DNA from: a bacterium
Lineage (GTDB): Bacteria; Atribacterota; JS1; SB-45; 34-128
NCBI GenBank assembly: GCA_018903015.1
Contig: JAHIPR010000046.1
Span: 1-7,886 of the forward strand
Reading direction: 5' to 3'
DNA: 7,886 nucleotides
Below are positions 1-5,300 of this stretch, one piece after another (positions within the stretch are counted from its first letter, which is position 1; every line of letters begins with the position of its first letter). The notes under the pieces are model-generated. The model saw nothing but the letters and a program-made list of their open reading frames with translations, was not told where the DNA came from and did no database searches. The position numbers and the translations under genes were made by a program.

Positions 1-1
1 C

Positions 2-259
2 AAAATGACTGCAATGAAAATTTTACGGGCAAGATTGTTTGAAAATTACCAGCAAGAAAAAGAAAAAGATTTAAAAGAGGTTAGAGGTAAAAAGAAAGAC
101 ATTGCCTGGGAAAGCCAGATACGTTCTTATGTATTTCACCCCTATCAAATGGTGAAAGACCATCGAACAGAAGTGGAAAGTGGAAACTTACAGGTAATTA
201 TGGATGGCGAAATAAATTGCTTTATTGAAGCTTACTTAAAGAATAAGAAAAAAGATTAA
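2..259 (+). CDS. prfB: Peptide chain release factor 2, C-terminal fragment
   Basis: This is the 3' end of the gene for RF2, which recognises UGA and UAA stop codons in the ribosomal A site and triggers peptide release. The reading frame is open from the left window edge; the ATG at position 5 is an internal Met, not a start. About 85 residues remain. They carry the conserved C-terminal RF signature: the helix around [11 protein letters not shown], then [19 protein letters not shown], the ESGN turn and the terminal FIEAYLK helix. The GGQ catalytic loop, the SPF tripeptide and the possible +1 programmed frameshift site lie upstream of the window. RF1 is unlikely, because [11 protein letters not shown] followed by the short [12 protein letters not shown] end is the RF2 form. 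No T-tailed terminator hairpin follows the stop codon. Confidence 0.95.
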   Translation, partial: KMTAMKILRARLFENYQQEKEKDLKEVRGKKKDIAWESQIRSYVFHPYQMVKDHRTEVESGNLQVIMDGEINCFIEAYLKNKKKD

Positions 260-428
260 ATTATGTAGCTAAGGTAGGGCAGGTTCATCCACAAGTAACA
301 AATAATGGTTCTTGAGCTGTTGTTGATACGGGTTGGTTACTTCTTCTCATCTTTTCATTAATTATTCAAACGGTTAACAGGCAAACTGGCTACCGGCAAA
401 CCAGTGCATTAGCTTAAAGGAGTGGAGA
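260..428. other. Intergenic spacer after prfB
   Basis: This 169-nt spacer has no convincing ORF, promoter or terminator. It contains an exact inverted repeat, AAGTAAC at 293-299 and GTTACTT at 336-342, with a 36-nt loop. A shorter hairpin is ACTGG at 385-389 with CCAGT at 401-405. A direct repeat GGCAAAC lies at 380-386 and 395-401. None has a T-run behind it, so they do not look like intrinsic terminators. An AAAGGAG ribosome binding site for the next gene closes the spacer at 416-422. Confidence 0.5.
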
Positions 429-827
429 ATGATTAAAACTTATAATCCTAAAGAAACCAAGAAGTGGTTGGAACATTCTTCTTTATTGGTGGGAGTTATT
501 TTAATAATATGGGGGGTTATCAGCCATCAAACCATTTTATTAGTTTTAGGTTTCTTCTTTATATTGGTTGTGTCTAATAAAACTGAAATAATTATTAATA
601 ATAAAGGAATAGTGATAACTACTACGACTTTATTTTTAATGAAAAGAAAAGATAGACTTAATTTTAAAGAAATGAACTCTGTAGAGATTAGAGAGGGTGC
701 AGAAAAATCTATAGTATATTTTATGAGGGGGTGGAAGGGCAGAAAGGTATTAATTAATACTATCGATTTAACTAAATTAATAGAATATATAAAAAACGAA
801 AATCCTGAATTGATAAAAAAAGAATAA
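429..827 (+). CDS. Small membrane protein, two TM segments and PH-like tail
   Basis: I do not recognise this 132-aa protein as a named family member. Residues about 17-32 and 34-49 form two hydrophobic stretches separated by a short polar turn (SHQ), a helical hairpin in the membrane. Residues about 51-132 look like alternating beta strands ending in an amphipathic helix (TKLIEYIKNENPELIKK). That order, a TM hairpin followed by a small beta domain, resembles bacterial PH-like (DUF304/bPH type) membrane proteins, but the similarity is of layout only. The tail is rich in Lys and Arg and probably cytoplasmic. The start is supported by AAAGGAG at 416-422, 6 nt upstream of the ATG. No catalytic motif is visible. 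It lies between prfB and fchA, 222 nt from the latter, and co-transcription is unproven. Confidence 0.7.
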   Translation: MIKTYNPKETKKWLEHSSLLVGVILIIWGVISHQTILLVLGFFFILVVSNKTEIIINNKGIVITTTTLFLMKRKDRLNFKEMNSVEIREGAEKSIVYFMRGWKGRKVLINTIDLTKLIEYIKNENPELIKKE

Positions 828-833
828 AAAAAT

Positions 834-1036
834 AGAAGCCAGAATCCAGAATCTAGGAGTTAAAATGTTATTAGTCATATAGCATTTAGCATATATTAAA
901 GAAAGAAGAAATTGGAAAAAGTTTTGAATTTTGAATTATGGTTTTTAGCTTTTCGCTTTAAGTTTTTAGCCTTTCACACTATACGCTAAACGCTACCCGC
1001 TATACGCTATGCCTAATACTATATACTAATAAATTA
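834..1036. repeat. Patchwork of degenerate 7-nt tandem repeats
   Basis: The spacer before fchA consists largely of short blocks that each repeat every 7 nt with mismatches. AGAAGCC-type units lie at 834-854, CATATAG/CATTTAG/CATATAT at 876-896, TGAATTT/TGAATTA at 925-938, TAGCTTT-type units at 946-973, ATACGCT/AAACGCT/ACCCGCT/ATACGCT at 981-1008, and ATACTAT/ATACTAA at 1016-1029. No long ORF crosses the region. The clearest block (981-1008) has four adjacent units sharing CGCT. A related block lies at 4095-4122, so this is a dispersed family. Heptanucleotide short tandemly repeated repetitive (STRR) sequences are known from filamentous cyanobacteria; these share the unit length but not the sequence. 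Confidence 0.6.
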
Positions 1037-1043
1037 AGGAGGT
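1036..1043 (+). promoter_or_regulatory. Ribosome binding site of fchA
   Basis: AAGGAGGT is a full-length SD match, 6 nt before the ATG at 1050. It fixes the start of the cyclodeaminase-family gene and suggests efficient translation. Confidence 0.85.
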
Positions 1044-1049
1044 AGATTA

Positions 1050-1676
1050 ATGTTAATCGACAAAAAAATTAACAATTTTTTGGACGAATTAGCTTCTAAT
1101 TCACCAACTCCTGGTGGTGGGAGTGTAGCTGCATTAGCTGGTGCACTGGGAGCAGCTTTAATTTCTATGGTTGGCAATTTAACTATAGGCAAGAAGAAAT
1201 ATGAAGATGTAGAAGAAGATATTAAGAAAATTATAAGCTCTTCGGAAAAATTGCGCTATGAATTAAGTCAATTAATAGAAGAAGATGTTAAAGTTTTTAA
1301 TAATTTTATGGCTACTTACAAGATGCCTAAAGAGACTGAAGATGAAAAAAAGATAAGGGCAGAGAAGATACAAGAATCACTAATTAAAGCAGCAAAAGTT
1401 CCTCTTAAAGTAGCTTACAAATGTCTGGACATACTGAGTCTTTCTAAAGAAGTTGCTGAAAAAGGTAATATTAATGTGGTAAGCGATGCGGGAGTCGCTG
1501 TCTTAATGGCAGAAGCAGCATTGGAGAGCGCCATATTAAATGTGAAGATAAATTTGAGAATGATTAAAGATGAGAAAGTAAGAACAGAACTTTCCTCTTT
1601 TATAAAAGAAATATTATTTAAAGAAAAAGGACAGAAAGAAAAAGTGCTGGAAATAGTAGATAGTAAAATTGGGTAA
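1050..1676 (+). CDS. fchA: Methenyl-THF cyclohydrolase / formimino-THF cyclodeaminase family protein
   Basis: This 208-aa protein belongs to the FTCD_C family. Members either hydrolyse 5,10-methenyl-THF to 10-formyl-THF (FchA of acetogens and purinolytic clostridia) or deaminate 5-formimino-THF to methenyl-THF in histidine and purine degradation. The family hallmark NSPTPGGGSVAALAGALGAAL is at residues about 17-37, with the glycine turn at 21-25. Helical segments follow, including the VSDAGVAVLMAEAALESA region in the C-terminal third, which is typical of the family. The length is that of a stand-alone family member with no formiminotransferase domain fused. The protein is probably cytoplasmic and multimeric. 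It appears to be a single-gene or last-gene unit, since a strong hairpin terminator follows. No folate ligase, dehydrogenase or formiminotransferase gene is in the window, so the choice between the two reactions cannot be settled here. Confidence 0.88.
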   Translation: MLIDKKINNFLDELASNSPTPGGGSVAALAGALGAALISMVGNLTIGKKKYEDVEEDIKKIISSSEKLRYELSQLIEEDVKVFNNFMATYKMPKETEDEKKIRAEKIQESLIKAAKVPLKVAYKCLDILSLSKEVAEKGNINVVSDAGVAVLMAEAALESAILNVKINLRMIKDEKVRTELSSFIKEILFKEKGQKEKVLEIVDSKIG

Positions 1677-1744
1677 AAGTAAATATTTGAAAATAATATC
1701 TTATTAAAAATAAAAAGTAATAAAATTAGCAAATCGAATATGAG

Positions 1745-1797
1745 AAAAAGCAAAGGGTTAGGTGTATTTTAAAGACGCGTCTAACCCTTTGCTTTTT
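1745..1797. terminator. Strong intrinsic terminator, symmetric on both strands
   Basis: AAAAAGCAAAGGGTTAG at 1745-1761 pairs perfectly with CTAACCCTTTGCTTTTT at 1781-1797, a 17-bp stem. With G-U pairs the stem continues inward for about four more pairs (1762-1765 with 1777-1780), leaving a loop of about 11 nt. The A5/T5 ends supply a U-run after the GC-rich part of the hairpin on either strand, so it should terminate in both directions. It ends the fchA transcript and insulates the promoter that follows. Confidence 0.9.
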
Positions 1798-1824
1798 GCA
1801 AAAGTTATAAAAGAAGATTTTAAT

Positions 1825-1854
1825 TTGTACAATAAGTAGTATTTATTATATAAT
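1825..1854 (+). promoter_or_regulatory. Predicted sigma70-type promoter of the aminomutase gene
   Basis: A perfect TATAAT -10 box lies at 1849-1854. A weak TTGTAC -35 box (3 of 6 matches) lies at 1825-1830, with an 18-nt spacer. It sits 28 nt beyond the terminator and would start transcription near 1861, giving a leader of about 275 nt. The region is AT-rich, so the -35 assignment is tentative. Confidence 0.5.
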
Positions 1855-1860
1855 AAAACA

Positions 1861-2137
1861 TAGTAGATAGAAAATATGCATTCAACATAAAAACAATACA
1901 ATTCCTGCTTTTTTAAAGTTAATTGATATTAACCAAAAGATTTGCTAAAAAACACCATACGGTTTTTCCATCATGCCTTACAATATACAAAAATGAGATG
2001 GGCGCCAAAAAAGAAAACCAAAACAATAACTATTGCCGAAGGTGTGCTTTTCCCCCAAGCTTAACTAGCCGAAATAAAACAGTTTACCGAGATATGCACG
2101 ATAAATAATTTTTCGGAGGAGAGGTGTAAAAATTAAA
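1861..2137 (+). promoter_or_regulatory. Long untranslated leader, possible cis-regulatory RNA
   Basis: About 275 nt separate the predicted transcription start from the aminomutase start codon, with no believable gene between. Visible elements are a GTTAAT-TGAT-ATTAAC hairpin (1918-1933), a CCATC/GATGG pairing (1969-1973 with about 1996-2000), and three CCGA-containing segments at 2036-2040, 2069-2074 and 2087-2090. Each of the three can pair with TTTCGG at 2111-2116, which abuts the GGAGGAGAGGTG ribosome binding region (2115-2126). Several weak ORFs cross it without SD sequences. I could not match it to a known riboswitch class: the lysine and glycine aptamer cores are not present beyond a shared GCCGAAG string. 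Regulatory function is inferred from length and pairing only. Confidence 0.4.
1918..1933. repeat. Perfect inverted repeat GTTAAT-N4-ATTAAC
   Basis: Two 6-nt arms flank TGAT, about 57 nt downstream of the predicted transcription start. It could be an operator for a dimeric repressor or a small RNA hairpin in the leader. In DNA this AT-rich, a 6-bp repeat can arise by chance. Confidence 0.4.
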
Positions 2138-3967
2138 ATGAATAAAAATTTAATCAAAGAATTATGGAGGGAAAATTCAGAAATTTATAAGATATTAAAA
2201 AAAAGTGAAGACTTAGAAGAAGCGAGGAAAAATCTTTTTGAATTTTCTAAAGACTTAGAATGGAAATATAGAGAAGGTGAGGAAGTTTTACATAAATTAG
2301 AATATGCTGCTGCTTTAGAATCCATAGAGGTATTCAATAACCTTATTTCCTTTCGAAATGAAAAAATCGCTGGTTTTAGTACTTTAGATCATTTGAGAGG
2401 TCTAACTAAAGATAATCAAAAGATAACCGAAGAAGTGAGCGATGGTTTTTTGGAGGAATTTATTCACCTTTTTAAAGCTATGAAGGGCAAAGCAGGTATT
2501 TCTTCAGGATGGCTAAGGCCATTACTGGAAAAAGATGGTGTTAAAATAGTAGATTTTGCCAAAATTAAAGGGAGAGAAGCAGGAATAGCTCGTTCAAATT
2601 ATTTGGATAAACTTTACGAAAAAGTTCATAATTTTATTAACCGATATCCTTCCGGGTGTGATGACAAGCTGATTAAAGAAAGAGAAGAAAATCGTCAGAA
2701 AATATTAGATTATTTTGGAGCAACCATAGATGATTGGAACGATTATCGCTGGCATTTAAAACATATCTTTCAGGATAAAGAAGACTTAAAGCATCTCCAG
2801 AAATTAATTCCTCTTGCTGACGATGATATTAAAGCTATAGAGATTGCTATAGAAAATAAGATACCTTTTGGTATTACCCCTTGCTATCTTTCTTTATTCG
2901 ATTTTTCCCGTAGTGATAGGAAAATTGATTACCAAGTAAGATCCCAGGTCATCCCTCCCATACATTATGTAACCTTAATGAAAGAACATCGTAAAGAAAG
3001 AGCATATTACTTTGATTTTATGGGTGAGCAGGACACCTCACCGGAAGAATTAATTACTAGAAGATATCCAATGATATCTATCTTAAAGCCTTATGATACC
3101 TGCCCGCAAATTTGTGTCTACTGTCAAAGGAATTGGGAAATAACCGGACCAATGATGCCTGAAGCAATGTCTAGTAAGGAGTCATTAGATAAGGCTTTAG
3201 ATTGGTTTGCTAAACATACTTCCATGAAAGATGTGTTAATTACCGGTGGAGACCCTTTAGCTTTAGGTGATGAACGAATAGAATACATCATGGATAAATT
3301 ATGCCAGATGGAACATGTAATAAACATAAGATGGGCAAGTAGAATTCCCGTAACTCTTCCTATGAGGATAACCGATAAATTAACCAAATTAATCGGGAGT
3401 TATTTAAAACCGGGGAAGAGAAATGTCTGCGTTGTTACCCATATTGAAGGAGCCTCTGAAGTTACTCCGGAATTAGCTGAGGCAGTGATGAAGTTTAGAA
3501 GACAGGGTATCTACGTTTACAATCAGTTAGTGTATACTCTAGAAACCAGCAGGAGGTTCCAGAATGTAGCGACGAGGATAGCGATGAAGAAGGCAGGAGT
3601 AGATCCTTATTATACTTTTTACCCTAAAGGGAAAGAAGAAACTGAAGATTATCTTGTTCCTGTTGCCCGTCTGTGGCAGGAAAGAGAAGAGGAAGCTCGA
3701 TTATTACCCGGTCAATTCAGGACTGATGAACCGGTCTTTAATGTCCCTCGATTGGGTAAAAATCACATTAGGGCTTGGCAGGATAGAGAACTGATAGGAT
3801 TAAACAAAGAGGGGCAGAGAATATATTTGTGGCATCCCTGGGAAAAGGGCATAGCTTCAGTTGAGCCATATATCTATAAAGATCTTCCTATTCATAAATA
3901 TCTCCAGGAACTTGCCAAAAGAGGAGAAAACATTGAAGAATACAAGTCAATTTGGTATTACTATTAA
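2138..3967 (+). CDS. eam: Radical SAM aminomutase, probable glutamate 2,3-aminomutase, N-terminally extended
   Basis: This 609-aa protein belongs to the lysine 2,3-aminomutase (KamA) family, which moves an alpha-amino group to the beta carbon using SAM, a [4Fe-4S] cluster and PLP. The cluster motif CxxxCxxC is C322, C326, C329. The SAM-binding TGGDPL motif is at 369-374. THIEGASEVTPE matches the family's THF..NEIT region. The PLP lysine is K541 in PRLGKNHI. KamA binds the lysine side-chain ammonium with Asp293 and Asp330; by my alignment these become Lys497 (YYTFYPKGK) and Asn535 (VFNVP). That Lys/Asn pair is the published hallmark of Clostridioides difficile glutamate 2,3-aminomutase, so the expected product is beta-glutamate. 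The catalytic module starts near W200 (WNDYRW). Residues 1-199 are an extra charged, mostly helical region with no motif I know. The start has GAGGTG at 2121-2126, 11 nt upstream. Substrate choice is inference; family membership is certain. Confidence 0.85.
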   Translation: MNKNLIKELWRENSEIYKILKKSEDLEEARKNLFEFSKDLEWKYREGEEVLHKLEYAAALESIEVFNNLISFRNEKIAGFSTLDHLRGLTKDNQKITEEVSDGFLEEFIHLFKAMKGKAGISSGWLRPLLEKDGVKIVDFAKIKGREAGIARSNYLDKLYEKVHNFINRYPSGCDDKLIKEREENRQKILDYFGATIDDWNDYRWHLKHIFQDKEDLKHLQKLIPLADDDIKAIEIAIENKIPFGITPCYLSLFDFSRSDRKIDYQVRSQVIPPIHYVTLMKEHRKERAYYFDFMGEQDTSPEELITRRYPMISILKPYDTCPQICVYCQRNWEITGPMMPEAMSSKESLDKALDWFAKHTSMKDVLITGGDPLALGDERIEYIMDKLCQMEHVINIRWASRIPVTLPMRITDKLTKLIGSYLKPGKRNVCVVTHIEGASEVTPELAEAVMKFRRQGIYVYNQLVYTLETSRRFQNVATRIAMKKAGVDPYYTFYPKGKEETEDYLVPVARLWQEREEEARLLPGQFRTDEPVFNVPRLGKNHIRAWQDRELIGLNKEGQRIYLWHPWEKGIASVEPYIYKDLPIHKYLQELAKRGENIEEYKSIWYYY

Positions 3968-4027
3968 ACAAACTCCCAAGAAGAAAAATTGACCATAGGA
4001 GATGATATAAAAGATAATACGAAAAAC

Positions 4028-4039
4028 AGTATCGATACT
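4028..4039. repeat. 12-nt perfect palindrome AGTATCGATACT
   Basis: The palindrome is fully self-complementary, with CG at the centre. It lies 61 nt after the aminomutase stop codon. It could be a protein-binding site or half of a weak hairpin (AGTAT can also pair with ATACT at 4047-4051). There is no independent evidence of function. Confidence 0.35.
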
Positions 4040-4080
4040 TCTATTAATACTAGAAAATTATTTTTGATTTTTTATTACTT

Positions 4081-4129
4081 TTCCCATATGTCCCGCTATA
4101 TGCTAAATACTCTCCGCTACATGATATTA
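4081..4129. repeat. Second copy of the heptamer repeat family
   Basis: Heptamer units GCTATAT (4095-4101), GCTAAAT (4102-4108) and GCTACAT (4116-4122), with a divergent unit between the last two, closely match the GCTATAC/GCTAAAC/GCTACCC series at 978-1012. As at the first site, a T-rich tract lies just 5' of the units, and the block sits in the spacer before a gene. Confidence 0.55.
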
Positions 4130-4198
4130 TTACCTATCACAAAATAAATATAAATTAATTAAATTTCATCATAATGTGACAATTAATTTTTAAAGCTC

Positions 4199-4226
4199 TT
4201 GATTTTTTTAAAATTTATGTTATCCT
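4199..4226 (+). promoter_or_regulatory. Predicted promoter of the regulator-korDABC operon
   Basis: TTGATT (4199-4204) is followed after 16 nt by TATCCT (4221-4226). A TG one base upstream (4218-4219) makes an extended -10 element. Both boxes match the sigma70 consensus at 4 of 6 positions. The expected start is near 4233, about 70 nt before the regulator's ATG, leaving room for an operator. Confidence 0.45.
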
Positions 4227-4242
4227 TTAAAAAGATTAATCA

Positions 4243-4258
4243 ATCAGTCCATTAGTCC
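4243..4258. repeat. Tandem 8-nt pair just after the kor promoter
   Basis: ATCAGTCC (4243-4250) is followed directly by ATTAGTCC (4251-4258), seven of eight bases identical. The pair lies 10-25 nt downstream of the predicted transcription start, a position suited to a regulator binding as a direct-repeat dimer. It may equally be more low-complexity repeat material. Confidence 0.35.
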
Positions 4259-4301
4259 AATATTAGAATAAAAATTTATCATTTTAAAGAGGAAGTCTTT
4301 T

Positions 4302-5300
4302 ATGAAAATTGAGATTGATAAGAAGAGCGGGATTCCTTTATATATTCAGATAAAACACCAGATTAAGAAATTGTTAGAAGATGGAAATTTAAAGGAAGGG
4401 GAGCAACTGCCTACCGAAAGAGATTTATCAGAAAGTTTGCAGGTTAGCAGAAATACAGTAAGTATGGCCTACAAAGAATTAGTCTTGGAGAATATAATAT
4501 TATCTATCCCGGGGCGGGGAACTTTTCCTAATTCGAAAACCTCTAAGTTTACCAAATCTAAAACGAATAATAATCTATCAAAAATAGAGGAGATTATTGA
4601 TGTTACTATTAATGAAGCCTTGGAGTTAAATTTTGAGTTAGGCGAATTAAAAAAAATAATAGATAAGAAAATAGAAGAAAAGGAAAAATTATTAAAAAAT
4701 ATTAACATAGCTTTTATTGAATGTAATCAGGAACAATTGTATTTTTTTTCCAAAGGGATAGAATTGGGAACAGGCATTTCCATAATTCCCATATTAATAG
4801 ATGAGATCTATAAAGAACCAGACATTTTTAGAGAAAAAATCAAATCTATAGATTTGGTAGTTACTACCTTTTTTCACTCTGATGAAGTTAAAAAATTTCT
4901 TGCCGATCAAAGACAGAGGGTTCTCGCCATTGCTTTAGATCCTCTAATGGAAACTATGGTAAGCATTGCTCATTTATCTTCCAAAGAGAAAAGTATTGGT
5001 TTGGTATGTATTACCGATAAGTTTGCCCAAAGGGTTTTCCAATCTATAAAACAAGCAGGAATAAAATTCTCAAGTTTTAAATTTACCATCTCTCATGATA
5101 AAGATGAAGTAAAGAAATTTTTGATTAACACAGATATAGTAATAACTTCTCCTGGGAGAAAGAAAGAAGTAGAAAAATTAATTTCTCCCCAAATTCCCCT
5201 CATTGAGTTTGTTTATGTTCCCGATAAAGGTTCTATGAGTATGTTAAAATTAGCCATTTTAGATATTAAAAGAGAAGGAGGTATGTTACAAAAGATATGA
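4302..5300 (+). CDS. GntR-family transcriptional regulator with alpha/beta sensor domain
   Basis: This 332-aa DNA-binding protein is probably the local regulator of the kor operon. Residues about 1-76 are a GntR winged helix: GIPLYIQIKHQIKKLL, then the EGEQLPTERDLSESLQVSR helix-turn-helix with NTVSMAYKEL recognition helix, and a PGRGTF wing (70-75). This start of the domain is typical of the YtrA-like branch. Residues about 92-133 form a Lys/Glu-rich helical, probably coiled-coil, linker. Residues about 135-332 alternate hydrophobic strands and helices (NIAFIE, IDLVVTTFF, RVLAIALDPL, SIGLVCIT, TDIVITSPG, IEFVYVPD), which suggests a two-lobed ligand-binding fold. This is unlike the short YtrA C-terminus and is not clearly FCD, UTRA or aminotransferase-type. 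The SD AAAGAGGAAG lies 6 nt before the ATG. Its stop codon overlaps the korD start (ATGA), so regulator and enzyme are translationally linked. The ligand is unknown; a 2-oxoacid or acyl-CoA is a guess from context. Confidence 0.85.
   Translation: MKIEIDKKSGIPLYIQIKHQIKKLLEDGNLKEGEQLPTERDLSESLQVSRNTVSMAYKELVLENIILSIPGRGTFPNSKTSKFTKSKTNNNLSKIEEIIDVTINEALELNFELGELKKIIDKKIEEKEKLLKNINIAFIECNQEQLYFFSKGIELGTGISIIPILIDEIYKEPDIFREKIKSIDLVVTTFFHSDEVKKFLADQRQRVLAIALDPLMETMVSIAHLSSKEKSIGLVCITDKFAQRVFQSIKQAGIKFSSFKFTISHDKDEVKKFLINTDIVITSPGRKKEVEKLISPQIPLIEFVYVPDKGSMSMLKLAILDIKREGGMLQKI
5275..5282 (+). promoter_or_regulatory. Ribosome binding site inside the regulator gene, for korD
   Basis: AAGGAGGT is a full SD match lying within the last codons of the regulator, 14 nt before the korD ATG at 5297. 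That spacing is longer than usual. An ATG at 5283 directly abuts it but is in the regulator's frame. No alternative in-frame korD start lies closer, so korD translation may rely partly on ribosomes terminating at the ATGA overlap. Confidence 0.6.

Larger units (their letters stand above)
3968..4301. other. Spacer between the aminomutase gene and the regulator-kor operon
   Basis: This 334-nt stretch has no gene I can support. In order it holds a 12-nt palindrome at 4028-4039, a T-rich stretch at about 4058-4085, a heptamer repeat block at 4081-4129, a probable promoter at 4199-4226, and an 8-nt tandem pair at 4243-4258. No clear intrinsic terminator for the aminomutase gene is visible, so partial read-through into the regulator gene is possible. 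Confidence 0.55.

Noticed and set aside
270..300. tRNA-like GGTTCATCC string resembling a T-loop
   Set aside because: No acceptor stem, anticodon arm or D-arm can be built around it, and no 3' CCA-compatible end is present.
834..1036. CRISPR array
   Set aside because: The repeats are degenerate 7-nt units in direct tandem, without spaced identical 23-45-nt repeats and unique spacers, and no cas genes are present.
1415..1753. Minus-strand open frame across fchA
   Set aside because: It is opposite a well-supported gene, composed of low-complexity Leu/Ile/Phe/Ser typical of an AT-rich antisense shadow, and lacks an SD. The same applies to minus-strand frames at 3124-3387, 4469-4708 and 5948-6202.
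2030..2050. Lysine or glycine riboswitch suggested by the string GCCGAAGG
   Set aside because: GCCGAAG occurs in both aptamer classes, but the other conserved parts (GAGGNGC with AGUA and CUGUCAC for lysine; the GGAGAG start and CUCAGGCA for glycine) are not found at proper distances.
1923..2108. 61-codon open frame in the aminomutase leader
   Set aside because: It begins with TTG, has no SD, its product has no recognisable motif, and it lies wholly in the predicted leader. Other short frames cross the same stretch. It is probably non-coding.
4020..4085. Intrinsic terminator after the aminomutase gene
   Set aside because: There are T-runs and a 12-nt palindrome, but the palindrome has no loop and the T-runs do not follow a stable GC-rich stem.
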